Assembly: GCA_935421135.1 (NCBI GenBank)
Contig: OW285187.1
Location: 11,185,929-11,249,928, forward strand
Direction: 5' to 3'
Source: Bugulina stolonifera
Lineage: Eukaryota > Bryozoa > Gymnolaemata > Cheilostomatida > Bugulidae
DNA: 64,000 bases
This document shows, piece after piece, positions 1-15,100 of the stretch (the stretch's first letter is position 1; the number at the start of each line of letters is the position of its first letter). The position numbers and the translations under genes were made by a program. Below the pieces are notes generated by a model, which made no database searches, had not been told where the DNA came from, and saw only the letters and a program-made list of their open reading frames with translations.

Positions 1-143
1 CATTAATATTTGCACATCTAGTATGTCTGGATACTTCTGTGCCTTCAGTTAGGCACTGGTCTAGACAATATTAACTTCTACATTATTACAGTTTTTTGGT
101 TTTTACGTTAAATTGCAGTGTAGGTACTCACAAGAAGATAGAC

Positions 144-3100
144 ATGGATGATATGTGGGGCTCGATGGAAGACATTCATTGGTAAGACATTGGTGACAGA
201 TTTGTAGTAAAATAAGATTTGAAAACGGTTTAAATTACCCGTTTAAAAAAGTAAATCTGCATTCATAGAAAAGAAGAGAGACATCAATAAAAAGACAGTT
301 ACCACTGCAGTACCAGTATATTACTTTTGAAGACCTAGGCAAAATTGAGGACAAAAAATCCTGACAGAAAATGATGTCATTGGACTGTTCGCTAACAGTA
401 ATCTTGGGTCCATCTTTTCAGCGCTTATATGATAAAAAGGGCATAACTTGCTATTCTTTATAGAGGGACTACTTGGAACAGAAAAAAACAAGTAGGACAT
501 AAAGAAACTAAATAAAAATGCATTTTTGAACTACTATTGACTAATTGAGTATGTTGAATAACAGAGACACATTTGCTAGATTTAGGTAGACTTGTATTGC
601 AATGGTGAAATACAACTTCTGGTAGGGTTGAACCTAATCAGGATTCAGAAATTTTCATCTCATGGACTTACCATAATAACATTGTAATTACTGTAACCAT
701 GGTTATACAGTTGGCATGTCATTAATCAATATAGATTACATTATTATGAGTTTTCACTATTGCATTTTCTAGCTGAATGAGTCATTTGACTGCTAGTTTT
801 GGTGATTTCTTGATTATAGTTTACCTAAGGTATTACACAAAATAGTTCATTTTCCATACTATATGTATTATGAGACGAGTAAAAAGGAATTTACAACGTT
901 CAGTGTCTACCACTGCAGAGAACAATAAGACGTACCGACCTATTCTATCGTTGAAAGCGCAGAGATCAGTTTCAATGAGTTCGGGAAGTTGTGGCAGTTT
1001 TAGCAATAATAAGCTAGTGAGGTTTGTTATTTTTATTTTATATTACAATGTATGTTACTATTATATATTTATGGTTCTTTATTATAATGCTATGCAAATA
1101 TGTATATGCAGTAGTAGATTAGGGTACAATTTAGAGTGAATAAATATAAAATTGAAGGCATTTTTTTGTGCAGATTGTTTATATTGGAAAACTTAACTTA
1201 CTACAAAATTTGCAAGGTATGTTAGAAATATTATGCAATAGTAAATGGGCCTTGAAATATTGTTATCATGCATCATTACGCCTAGTCTGTAGAAAAAATC
1301 TAAGATGAAAAGTCTCAGTGTTAGAAATGGGTTAACACTCAGAGTATACCTCACTCTAAGCTCTGGTTACTCCTATGTAGTGATCGGTATTATAATGAAA
1401 ATCCTGGTGCAGTAAGCTTTATACCTACTCACGTTATACATTCTGCCTTTAAACCTGTGTGGTTGTTTGCTATTTAGTTCCCTTCTTTTCACATTACAAA
1501 TGTAACTTAGGACATAATGTATGGTACCCAAGAGTCCAGACCTGTTCCCCCAATTAACTTTCCAGTAAGATGGTACCATTTCAGAATGGTAGGCTACTAT
1601 TTGAGAGTAAATGACATTGTGCTGCAGAATAGAATTACTGTACAACTGGTTCAGGTTTGGGTCACTGTCATGATATGCTGTATTGACTGAAAAGTTGCAT
1701 AGTTTCAGGCACAGGCCAACTTAGTCAAAAACATTTCAACCAACCTTCAGCAAAATTGTCGTGAGCGCACTGACCTAGATCAAATCAAAAAACCCCAATT
1801 TCGTGCGAGAAAATTGGGTGTGTCGATGACTTAGGGATGGCTTCCTTCAATCAAGCAAAATTGAAGGCTATGGGCCTTTTTAATCTGAGCTGTGCATCCA
1901 TCTTGAAGCATTTGTTAGTGGCCTAGTCCGAAAAGTAAAAAAGTCATCAAGAATATCATCCTTGCCAAATATGAGTGATCGACTATATTGTACTGATAAG
2001 TCAGTAATATTGTATATGTACTTGGATGCTAATGCGCATAAGGTTTGAAGTTTTATCCCTCACTCTAGTTCCTAACTTGGATTGAACATTTGATCTGAAA
2101 TGTGTAAACTGTAAACCAAATTAAACCCTCAGTTTAGAGGGTTTAGATGGAAGTTCAGATCAGATGATCAATTTAAGCTAGGAACTGGAGTTGGGTTTAA
2201 CTGTGTGAGAATATTTCTAATGTTGTAAAACGTAGTGTAATTTAAATATTCATATTAGTGTTTTTAAATTTTAAAAGATATTATTGAATTGTTCTTAGCC
2301 TATCATGAAGCCTGTTTAGTTATCCAATACAATGTACATGTATGAATATGGAAGGCTTTTCATCCAATAACCTCTAATCCTTCTTTTTGATTGGTCAAAT
2401 ATGAGCTGTTTGAGCCAGTGCAGTAGCTACATAGTGTAGTAGTCTCTACTGTACTGAATGCTGCTTACTGTTCACTGGTTTACCACAACAAATGGGTCTA
2501 TCAGTATCACACCATTATTTTTCTGTACTCATTGATATGATTAGAACAACAAAAACATGATTCATTCCAGTGGGAAATTTTGTTCATTAGTAGTATTAGT
2601 GCTATAACAGTAGGATGCATTGCTACTAGCTATAACTGTCTGTCAGTGGAAAGGATTATAATTCTCTGTACAACAACTAATAAGTAAGTAGGTCTACGTC
2701 TACATTATTTTATACTGGCTAGTAATTTTTTAACGGAAACTCCAAGCTGTGATTCTAACAACATTCGGATTGTTAATATCTGTTTAAAAACCAGCTCTGT
2801 TACATCTGATATAGAAATAGACCAATTTATTTTTTTTCACTTGGCACATTTTGAAATGGGTGTGTTAAGTTCCTTCTTATTTTATGTTGTTATCAGAGTG
2901 ATGTGTGTTTTACTAAAATACGGTTTATTATTATTATTCTTAGTATATATGTGTATAACCTACACGTATATTCCTATTCCACAAAGCATATATGGCATAA
3001 TACTGGACATATTACACTGTATGTACTAGGAGACAAATATCAGCATAGCCTATCCAGGGGTATACACATGTACATGTACACTTAAAGTACACAATACAAT

Positions 3101-6100
3101 TGTAAACTGGTATAGATGTACATAATATCTAGGCTTTAGTTATCTAGTAAATGAAGTATTACTTTGATTGCTAGTTACTAGTTAGTAAAACTGACCTGCA
3201 GATCTGAACTGAGCACAATGCCTCTAGGCTTCAACTGGTGTACTATTGGTTTTTATCAATTAAGTTGTGTTATTTAATTATGATGCAGCTGTAGCACTAA
3301 CATCAGTTCAGCTAGCTTGCAGAAGAATCAAAAGCTGATCATTCTGCAGACTCCAGTACTCTGTGGTGGTAGTGTAAGTGTATTCAATGTGGATTGAAAT
3401 CTCATTTCAGGCAAGACAGTATGTCATCATTTGGAAAGAGTAATGTCAGTGGGTCATCTAGCAACCTATTCAGGAGTCAATCAATGGCTTCCCTGGGAGG
3501 AGATAAATTGGTTCTGGGAGAAGGTTTTAGGAGCTCGTATACTCTCCGAACACAGAAGGCTGCGGTGTTGAAAGAACTAGGCCTCAACTCCAAGAGCATA
3601 TCAAGGATACCAAAGACTCCCCGCCCTAAGCGAACATTGGATGTATTCAGTGCTGTTATCAAAGGGCTTCGGTTGGTATTCATGATCTATACTGGGAGTT
3701 TTAGTAGTGGAGAAACTTGGATAGCCTTAAATCCCAGTTTGTGGTTAGTGTGGTCAACCAATAATGTCTAGAGAAGACAACTTCTCTTGCTTCAATTTCT
3801 GTGAAGAACAATGGCATCTCAGATTCCTCCACTACTGCACTTAACTTGATATCTTATATATCGCCCATTTTAAAGCCAGCACTTCAGTTCATTCATCACA
3901 TTTACCTCTGGTTGTATGAGGACAGCTGGCTAAATCAAAGTCTACTGTCTAATAAAATAAAAAATTCTCAAAGTCAGTCTTTCTACAAGTAGAAACTAAC
4001 ACAATCCAATAGTTTGGGTTCAACTTGAACAAGATCAGAGCTAGTTTTATGTTACCACCCATCATTAATCACAGTAACATTCTATTCAACCAGAAATCAA
4101 CTCTGTTTTATTCTATCCACTTTGGACTAGCTACTACAGCTACCATCTACCTTTCATACCAACAAGTTGCAAATGTGGTTACACCTAATCAACTTCCTCA
4201 TCTTCATGCAAATCATTCTGTCATAGCATTAAATGGGAGTAAAATTAGTAGTGAACTATTCTAAAAGTTAAATTGCTTTTCAAGTAGCATTGAACACTCA
4301 ATCCATGTGCGTTACTACTGTGTGCTAATGATCTACTAAATATTACTACTAAGTTGGCATCTATCAAGACTCGTCACTACCTAACCAGCCTACATATAAA
4401 TCATCAATAGAGTACTGCTGACAAGGATATTGTAGTATTGAACTTGTTAGCTAGTACATGTACATTGCTTCTTATATTTTAATAGAAGTCATGTGAAAGG
4501 CACTGAAGAAGACTATGCCCAAGCTGATGATGACTATAGGCTCAAGGCTTCTGGGGCACTCAGTCAGAAGGTACTGCAACTACATGCCTCTCTCTCTAAA
4601 CATATACTATGTAGAATGCATTTTGATTAAAGCATCAGGGATATGCTAACTCTAGGCCTGATTCTTGTATGGAGTTTGTATGCCAATATTACTGACTAGT
4701 GGGAGTAGAATGGGGTTGTAGATCAAGCCTAGTAAGTACAAACTACAAAGTATTATTTTGTAAACTTTGGATACACTGACCTCACCATCTGTGGTCAACG
4801 GTCTACTAACAGTTATTCTGATTCTGCCCATTGGTTTCCAATGTCCAGCAAAATAATGTAATTATTCTATACTCAGTTACTAGGCTGATTTATGGCTTAT
4901 CATCGTGATACCATATCAACCAAACTTTGTTATGGTGCTACATTGATGTCTTGTCAATTTGCACATGACACATGAATTTTGTAGCTGAAGACGATTGAAA
5001 GACACAAGAAGAAATTAGAATATCTGCTATCCAAGGTAGCGTGAGTCATTCCTGTCAAGTTTCCCTAATATATTGGTTTTTAACCCAGGTTCAGATACCC
5101 CCCCCCCCCCTCCAATAGTATCGAATAGCCCTGATTTCTTTCAGACGATTTGGCAACCATGAACTGAGAATCTTAGAACTCATTACTGCATAAGTTATGC
5201 CACTGCATTCTCTCTTACTCACTGCTGATATGTATTACAGTTAATATCCTAAGAGATTCTTATGAATGTTAGTTTAATTCCACTGTTTTTATAATATAAA
5301 CTTTTCTTAGTAAGCGTAGCATTTGCATTCACAAACAATTAAATTGTATCGAAATGCCTGTAACTTGCCGAAATGCCTGTAACTTGCCGTAACTTTTTAT
5401 ACCCATAAACACATCTTTATCAATACATAATAAACACCTTTCAATAATATAATATTATTGTACATGTAGGTGGAGGAGCTATATGACCATTATCAAGTAC
5501 AGAATCAGATGAGAGAAGGTAAGTCATGGCCTCCATTACAAAGCCCCTTCTCATGCCCCCACTCCTCCACAAGTCCCTTCCCATTCTCCCTATGTCCCCC
5601 ACTGCTCCACTAGTTCCTACCCCTTCTCTACCTCTCTATACACACCCTAGTTCCGTACTCACTCGCTAGTCTCCTACTCCTTGCTTAGGCCCTAGCTCCT
5701 CTAGTTTTCAACTCCGTTCCAAGATGTCCCCACTCCTATGTCCCCATTCTTTCTATAGTTCCCTTCTATGTCCCCACTCCTTCTATAGTTCCCTTCTATG
5801 TCCCCACTCCTTATATAGTTCCCTTCTATGTCCCCACTCCCCTTAGTCTCCCAAGTCCTTTCTGAATTCTCTACTCCCTCACCACTGCTATCCTGCTCTC
5901 CAGTCTCCTACCAGTATATTATTACTTCTGCTGTCAGGAGTCTAGTAACTTTGTTATTGTTTAGACTGACAAATGATAACACACTGGGAGTTGTTTAAAC
6001 AGACAGCATCCTGTTGAGAAATATATACATGTATTATAGCTTTGTGGGTTTCTGCTTGATCAGGTTGATATATCAGCCTATCTGTCTCTCATATTGGTAC

Positions 6101-9100
6101 CATAATAACATAATCTATATTATGTTGTATACATCTACATTTATCTTTGTTTGACACAAACACATCTGGTTAGTAGACCTTATAGGTAAAAGTTCTCTAT
6201 TTTTTTCGATTTTGACTTCATGTCTAGAATTATGGTTCAACTCTAGTACATTCAAATTATATAGATGGGACTGTTTTACTTGGCAAATAGGGTACGCACT
6301 GTTAATATCCTAATATTCATACTTATCATGGAAGCCTAATATCACTGTCTAAAACTGAGTGTGAACGAAATAACTAGATCTGGTGCAAAACTATAGATCT
6401 TCTATAATAATGATTCTGTTATTTGTGTACTAGGAACGAAAGCACTGTCTAAGGCGTATGAAAACTCCTCAGGCCTACATAAGAGAGATTCTATGCTAAG
6501 TGTACACTATGGATTTAAAGAATGCTCCAAGGTAATGTACATGTACGGTGTAACCTGTAGGCCTATAATCAATTTTCGAAAGTATTACCTGTGGAAAAAG
6601 GAACATTTCAAGCTGTCAATGCTCCGAATGCTAAACATTTAGTTGTGACTTGCAATTTACCTGTAGGCTGCAACAAGCAGACAGTGTGGAAATGCTGTGG
6701 TTGTCTACTCACCAACGGAAAACCTATTTTGTTATTTTCATCCAAGTTATTCACCAGAAAGTATGACTCTATCTGTACAATCATCAGTATAATATTTTTA
6801 CAAATTCTAGCTGGAAGTGTGCCGTTTGAAAATTGTGCACGTGCCAGTGATACAGTGCCGGTACAGATTGTCAACTTGGTGCCAATTAAACATTTATTGT
6901 GATGTATTAATAGGCCTAATTGTAATTTATATCTGTTGTCACTGTATATAGATTCTGTCTAATATTTAGAGAACAGTCTGATTTATTGACAGTGGAGTAC
7001 TTGTATTTGTAGTGACAATAATAGTGAGTAGTCTGTTACCATTGAGGTGAAATATTCACGCTGGTATGAGAAATGTTTCTACTGTCTATACTCTACTCTA
7101 TGGTATCATAATATAGTGACATACATGCTTCACAACTGGATCTGAAAATTGAAGCATGGGGGTCGGAATTTTTAATTTTTAAAAAATTGCCCTAGTACCT
7201 GTACGGCCTACTCTTGCAAATTATTGTTACTTTCTCAATCACCTGTTTTCCATGTCATATTTTCGACCAGTCACATTCTATAATGTTTACTTGTACTAAG
7301 CCACCATCATGCTGGTAATATTCTCTCTTTTCTGTATGTAAGATATACACATGACTGTGTACATGTAGAGGTATGTTGATATAAGCTTGCTGTGTTACAG
7401 ACTATGTGCGCTATAGAAGCCCAACTAGAGAGTATGCTAGGACAGTTTCATTGTGAAATGAAAGGTAAGGAATACAATGTAAACACTCTGCTAATTACAT
7501 TATGATATGTTGACAATTTGTTAGTTCCTACTGTGTGTTAGTAGTACAAGTAGCAGCAGTGCTACTCTTCTACTCCTGCAGCTATAGCCACAAGACCACG
7601 CATAAAGTGATGGTTGTCTCAGTACATAACTTTGACGAGTTCACTGATCAGGTCAGTTGTAGGCTGTACTGCTGTCAGCTGACACATAGGCATGTAAATG
7701 TTAATTCACTATCCTTGTAGGGATCATGGGGTTTGCCAGGGTGATGCCTGGGGACTCATTTGAAGTGAGTATCAGACACGGTGGCCAGAAGTGGAAGTCC
7801 AAAGGCTACGTCTCCAAAGACAGCGAACAGAAGTGGGATCAAGATAAGAGAGCGCTCTGTGTGCAAATATGCAGCAGTCTTACAGTCAAAGTAAATAATT
7901 TATAGTGTTATACACATGATATTTATTATTATGTATATTTGCATTATAATACTATATTTATTATATTATTTACATCATTATACTTGAGTCATTAGCTTAT
8001 TATGTTACCAGTTATCTTATCATATATGAAGTCATCACTGACTATGACAGTACTACAGTGTTACTACTAATAGTTATGTCTTCATTGTATTACTCAGTCA
8101 GTACTATTTCGACATTTTGATAACAATTCTAGTTTATCTCCAACAATACCCAATCATGCCCTACAGTATTATGATGGATGTAATGCACTGGGAAGGTCTT
8201 GCATATAACCAGATAGTATACTATTACTGGTGTATTTGTGAGGTGTAATAGCAGCACAGCTTGTTAGCATGTGGTTTTTCATGGATTAATTTCATTATGC
8301 TCATCATATTGTTGTTTTGATCTCTTTGTTTATTATTAGTGATGACCATCTGCTAGCCTAGGCTAGTAGTACAATTAAATAGCAGCTGTAAGCTGTACAC
8401 TGTTATTGTACATGTAATGTACCGTATATAACCATTCCCCTAGACTGTTACATCAATATCACATGTATACATGATTGTGTCACCCAATAGTATCAGCTAC
8501 TAGTCTTGTCACTCCATGCACATACAGTGTACAAGTCATGTACTACCTAAAACTGCAAGTCAGTCTTCCTCTTTGAAGGTTAAAAATGACAAGTGCTCTG
8601 TCATACCATCACTAGTGCCTATTTCTACACTGTATAATGTTATGACAATATTATATCTATACGCCTTCTACTTTGTACATGATGGGAATGGTGATTTGTA
8701 TACTCCATATTGTAGGTGTTTGAAAGTAAGAGACTGTCCAAGTCTAGCCTGGGAGAGAAGCACTGTGATATCCTTGGTCTGTTCGCTGCCAACCCGCAGA
8801 TACTCACCGTTAATGTCAATGATATTGGCACCATCAAACTCAACATCCTAGTTCAATGGATGTGAGTAATCTCATTACATAACTGTCTAGTCACTTCGAG
8901 TAGTTATGCATCATATAATATACATGTATATGCTAAATCTAAATAGCTATCCCCAAGTGTTTCCCAACAAACAAGTCAACTCTAGTACTACATGATGTTG
9001 TATAGTAGATAGTTCCTTGAAGTTTCTACAGGGTAGACAGACCCTGTTTGACCCAAGTTAGCCTTATGCTTTATATAGATCCATGAGTAAGGATTATAAT

Positions 9101-12100
9101 GTGGGTCTCCAAGTAGGACAATGACCAGGTTTACCTGATGTACTGGTACATTCCCACCAGCTTGATAACCAGTCAAGTAAGCATCTTCCTGTATATGTAA
9201 CTACTGCTACCTCTGTAAAAGTAGAACAAAATATTTAATGTGGTCATTAAAATTCAACCATAAATCTTTCTTGTGGTACTAATTCTGTTCTTATGGCTTT
9301 TTGGTCAACAGTCATTAATGTTTTATAGTTACATTCAGTTACATATGGGTTACAGGGGATTAGCCAGGGCTGTGCTGGTACATCTACTGTACATTCACTT
9401 ATACCATATCATGTAGCTACTTACTTAGGGATGTGATGGTACATCTACTGTACATTCACTTATACCATATCATGTAGCTACTTACTTAGGGATGTGATGG
9501 TACATCTACTGTACATTCACTTATATCATACCATGTAGCTACTTACTTAGGGCTGTACTGGTACCACTTGATAATTAGGCTCTACAATCATGGTACATGT
9601 AGTTATGAGCTATTAGTATGTATGTACCATGGCAGCCTAGAAATAGAGAAATGACTATCTAGATTCTGACATACAGTTGATTCACAAACGGTGTGAGGAC
9701 AGAACAAGATCTCAGTTGACACTTGGATAACTTTGAATCTAAAACAGTCCATTATATTTTCAAATTGAAGAAATTTCCTGAACTGTCAATATCCATAATA
9801 ATGTGGCAGATTTCCAGAATACATGAAGATGCATGTCAATACTTTATATTACTGAGAGATGTCGAGCCATGATTGTAATTGGCTGTCTATTGGTGACACA
9901 GCTCTGATGGTATTATGTAATTACTAACATAATTAGCTGCCTAATCACAGATGAGTCACTCCCCAAGGGATTTGCATTTGACATTATGTTTGATTTCTAC
10001 TCCAATATGTATGTAAGCATAGGATTGCTGATACAACCAGTATACTCACAAGACCCAATCAGTGTTATAAAGGAGTTATATTTCATTCAGAACTTCCAAA
10101 TGAAAAGTAAATGCCAATGATATAATGTCATAATTACTGTAGAAACATGTCCTGTCCTTATGTGATTTATACACCTACCTTTAGGTAATTGCTGTCTTTG
10201 AAGATCTGATTGATAATCACTATATCATGGTATTACTATATCATGGTATTACTATTTCGTGGTTGCTAGGAGTTGAATACTGTATGATATAATTATATAA
10301 ATACTACTTTTCATGTGTTACTCATGGCATCAGTAGCATCTTCACAGGCATTTTATCTACGCTTTGTTGGCAAACTTGTACATTGTACAATGTAGATGTA
10401 GATGTTTCCTTATGTTCAATGATATAATTAGGTATTGAAAATATACCCCTCATGGAATTATAGTTTAATTTCAAACCCATGGCAATAGGGGTGCCATAAC
10501 AAAAGTGTATGCCTTGTAACCTATAGCCTGACTAGTACTGTATGCTGTATAGTATGGTACAGAGCCATTGAGGCTCTGGTATGGTATAGTTCCCTGTTCC
10601 CTGTTAATTTCATTACTGGTCTGCCACATGGAGGAAAACCAACTGGTTGTGACAGTGCCAAAATTTGTTTTTGCACCAATAGTTGTAATTATGTGCATAA
10701 ATAATGGTAACTTGGAGGTGTATCTCTGTGTTGTTTTCAACCAGCTCCTGCCTGCCTAGCTTGTTAGTATTCTGATCACCCTTTTTTTTTCAATCAGTTT
10801 GCATATTATTATATTGTGTTGTACAATTTTAGTATACAGTGTATGTTATGGTTGTGTGATTGTAGGCCGCTGTCAAACTTCACAGAGCACATGAAATATT
10901 ACGATCCACCTCCTAGAGATGCAGTGTCTCCCAGACCTCTCTCTGTTATAGTACCAGTAGTAAGTACACTGTAATACTGAGTATATACACACATTATATT
11001 ATAACATGTAGCATGGTTAGATAGTTGGCATAGTCCAAATCTCTCATTGGCTTATAAAAAGTGTTGAAAGTCTACAAGATTCTAGGTAATTGTTTCTATC
11101 ACTAACAAGTTAGTAGAAGATTTTTATTTAAATCTGGATTAAGGAAGATTCAGTGCCATAAGCCGGTACTTATGCCAGATAGAGCTCCTTGTGTTTGTTA
11201 CTCATATTGATCTAACTGTGAAGCCTTAGTTCCTAACATTCGCTGTGTTATATGCATATATTGTGTTTGTATTCTAGGACACAGGCTCTCCCACTATGTC
11301 CACTCTAACCAGGTCAGTTCCACATAAACCAATACAACCAGAGATGATCTCACCAATGGGCCATAGACCTGACCTACTCTGTGACATGGTAGACGATACG
11401 GTGGCTAAGGGTGGCGGAGTCAGGTCCCTCGCTGAGGCTATCGATGAGGAGGTAAGGCTATCGAGAGTAGTTTAGGCTACTTCTCTGACACTAATAGCAT
11501 TCAGTATTACATAATATCAACATAATAACATTTGTAACTACTCTTCTCATGCTTATACCATGGAGACAAATATTTATCCTTAATTGAATTTTGGAATTTC
11601 TAATTTGCATTATACCCTTTCATACATATCTAATCAATAGGGTTATAGAGTATAATCACTTGCTCTCAACACTGCTATTAGAGAGTGATGGATTGTAGCT
11701 CTGAATGTTGTGTTCATGTAACATGTCTTCTCTCATGTGTCAATACAGGAAGAGCCTGAGGGCTATGAGTGGCCGTATGATCTAGAGAGGGCGGTGGAGA
11801 GGGTGCGCCAGGCTTTAGAGGAATACCAGGAACACAGCATCACACTCAAGTCTCTGTATGACCTGACTACAGAGCTAGAGGGTATACTAGAGGTAGGCAT
11901 GCACCATGTACTGAGTAATACTCCAACCTCAACATGGGTTAATGTATTCATGAGATGGTGGTATGATATGAGGTTATATTCCCCACAATTCACTAAATTA
12001 CTATGTACATGTGTCATCACATGGTATAATATATGATAAGGTAAAAGTGTGTAGAGGAAGCTGGGACACATGTTAAGTGCAATCTGTGCATCATTTACCA

Positions 12101-15100
12101 CAATTACAGGGAACCCCTGTTGATTGACTGTAGCTTTATGTACATTGCATGCACAATGCTACCCACTAATGATTACTTATGAAATTCAATATTTGATTTT
12201 TGAATTCAAAGTTATGTAAATGTTGGATTAGAAGATGCAGATTGAGAGATTTGGTTGATTGAGCTGCTGATTGTATCAGTATTAAATGGGTGCACACAAC
12301 TTCATATTCAAATCTGATTAGCTAAATCTCAATGGTTATATCTATTATGTTTGTTGTCTACTTGGTACATGTAATACCATTGTATTATATCTACTTATAC
12401 ATCTACGTAATAGTGTGTGTGTTCAGTAGATAGTTTATACCTACACACTATCTACACAGTAGATATACAGTAGATATACAGTAGATATAGTAGATGGTAA
12501 TCGACCAAGTCTACTGTTATATGATCAATAACTGCATCACTGATCAAATAATGGCATGCTGTTCCATAATGACTTTATCATGTATTTCATGTACATTATA
12601 ATAATATATTATATTCATTCATTACAATAGCCATTACAACATTCACTACCATGATATTGATAAAATAGTAATGCAGTACAGTCATTACGATAGTTGACTA
12701 TTTTTATACTAGGCACTATTATAATAATATGTTGCAATGTTATTCAATTTTTTTATTTGGCTACTTTTTCTATGTCTGTGATAAATATACTACATTGTTG
12801 TTTTTAGTAGCAACAACATGGACTCTGTAAGGTGTGCCTAGCATTATGACTGAGTTAGTGAATGTACATGTGATACATGTAATATATCAGCCTATTATAT
12901 AATAATTATATATTATAATTATAGTGTATACTGTATAGTATCAATAGTTATGTAATATTTTCTGCTCATCCAGAGTCCTGTGAAGAAAAGGTCTATGGTG
13001 AGGGACATCTCAGAGCCGGTCAGCTTGACCACTGAGATGTTGAGTGAGAGTGAGGACAGACGCCAGTCTAGTATTAGTTTAGCCATAGAAACAGCATTTG
13101 ACTTCCTCAATTGTGAGGAGTGTGAGACCGACTCAGAATGTGACGAGTAAGTAGAGATCAATGCTGTGTTGTATGTTAGCATTATAGTGTAGAGATCAGC
13201 CTGTGTCCCCAGTCCTTCAAAACTTGGCCCATGTTCTGACATCAATCTCTAACACACCCACCTGATACTTTGAAGCTTTGGGAACACAGCGTAGTTAGAT
13301 AAGTATAATGGTGATTATTCAAGGGCAGCTGTATATATTATATACTTATAACATAACATAATAATTATGATATTCTAATATATATCCATAGTGTCAACTG
13401 TCAGGTAGTGAGAATAGAATACACACCCTCTCTAAATAATCTTATTCACATTGGGGAGATGATTCCTGCAAAACTGGTGCAATGAAAATCCCATAACTAA
13501 CCAATCTATAGTGTGTTGTGTTGACACGAATATTGTATTATTTGCTGTAACTACAAGTATTATTTTTATTATTGTTATTTTTATGTGTTCATATTATTTG
13601 CTGTAACATCACAAGTGGAACATCACAATATACACCATAAAGGTATCACAATATTATGTTTCAAAGGTGAGAACTTGTCAAAATGGTGCTAGAATGTCTG
13701 GCAAATCAGTTCTATTTTCATCAATTATTCAGTATGTATGAGACTAGTTTAAATTTGGAAGTGCAATGCATAGCAACTGATGCCAATTTTGTGTTACCAG
13801 GGATATGGGTGCCACATAATCGGAATCAAATGTGCTAGCTGCCTGTTCATAAATGCCATTACAATGCTATATTTTGAATAATGCATACTATATGCATATT
13901 ATTTCTATGATGGGAGGTGCTACCTTAGTTTGATTTATTACAGGCCTTACCCAAATCTGGCAAATCCTACTTTTTTCTGGAGGAATTAACCAAATCTGTT
14001 TATGTTTACAATGTTGTTGTGGCGGTTTTTACCTGTGGATATTGGACACAGCATGCACCAACACTAGAGAATCTTTTGATGTGACATATCCAGCTGGTGT
14101 GGGTCGAAAACAAGAAATCTGGTCATAACATGAGCTCATACTTGTATAAATCATACCCACATAACACTAATTCTATGTTTTGGTAGACTATTTGGCTGGA
14201 AGGTGATTAATACGCGCATAAGATTAGGATAAATTAGCGAAATTAAAAGCTGATGTCTTAGCAGATACAATGTATCTCTTCCGTTAGATTTTCTACTTAA
14301 ATATTCACTTTTCTCCTATCTCTTTATATGCTATGTTGTAGGTCTGAAGTGGAACAGCAACTTAGTCCTACATCGACAGCCCGGTCATTCGCTGACTCTG
14401 GTATAGGGTCACTACTGGTCACCCAGCAGAGCAGCATGTCACGCGCCGACACCCCACCCATATATACCTCTGGCAATGATGAGCTGGACCTTGTCATCAT
14501 TCAACACTGTGCACTAACCGAAGTACTTTTAGAGGTAAGTTCCATGTTAATTTTCCTCAGTGCTCTGTCAAAGTGTTATTTGATAGAATTATACTATGCT
14601 GGCTCTATGGGTCTGCCACGTTGTGTAGTAGGTAGCATACCCTGGGTTTTACTGTACATTTAAATAAATATTAGCCATCAGGGTTGCATTGTAGTGCTGT
14701 AGTGGACTTGGTAATATGTATTAATATGTAGTCTTGTGGTCACAAGTCCAAGTCCCACACACTCCTATTGGTGAGCTCTTCCACTCAGAGCCTAGCTCCT
14801 GTGCTTATACAACCTTCAACTTGAGGTCTGCTAAATAGGAGATGGCTCAAAGCCGGACAATAATAAAAGCAAAAAAAGAAAAAGAACTCATGCCTCCTGT
14901 GTGCATAAGACGACAACTAAGAGTGTAATAGTATTACATCTTTAGCTGAAAGTGGAATCAATTACACAAATCTACGTCTTTCACTCTGTTCTTCTGTGAT
15001 TACATGCATGATCCACATTCTTATACTACTTACATCTAGTATAATGACTCAGGGAAGTGGATAACCTGCTAACCTTGTATTGTGTTGTAGTTTTATAGCG

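Noticed and set aside
6591..6902. 103-codon frame on + as a RIPOR exon or small gene
   Set aside because: No splice borders and no resemblance to the family; the opposite strand is equally open. Left as intron.
9367..9565. A CRISPR-like array
   Set aside because: The 61-bp units are contiguous tandem copies without unique spacers, in an animal intron.
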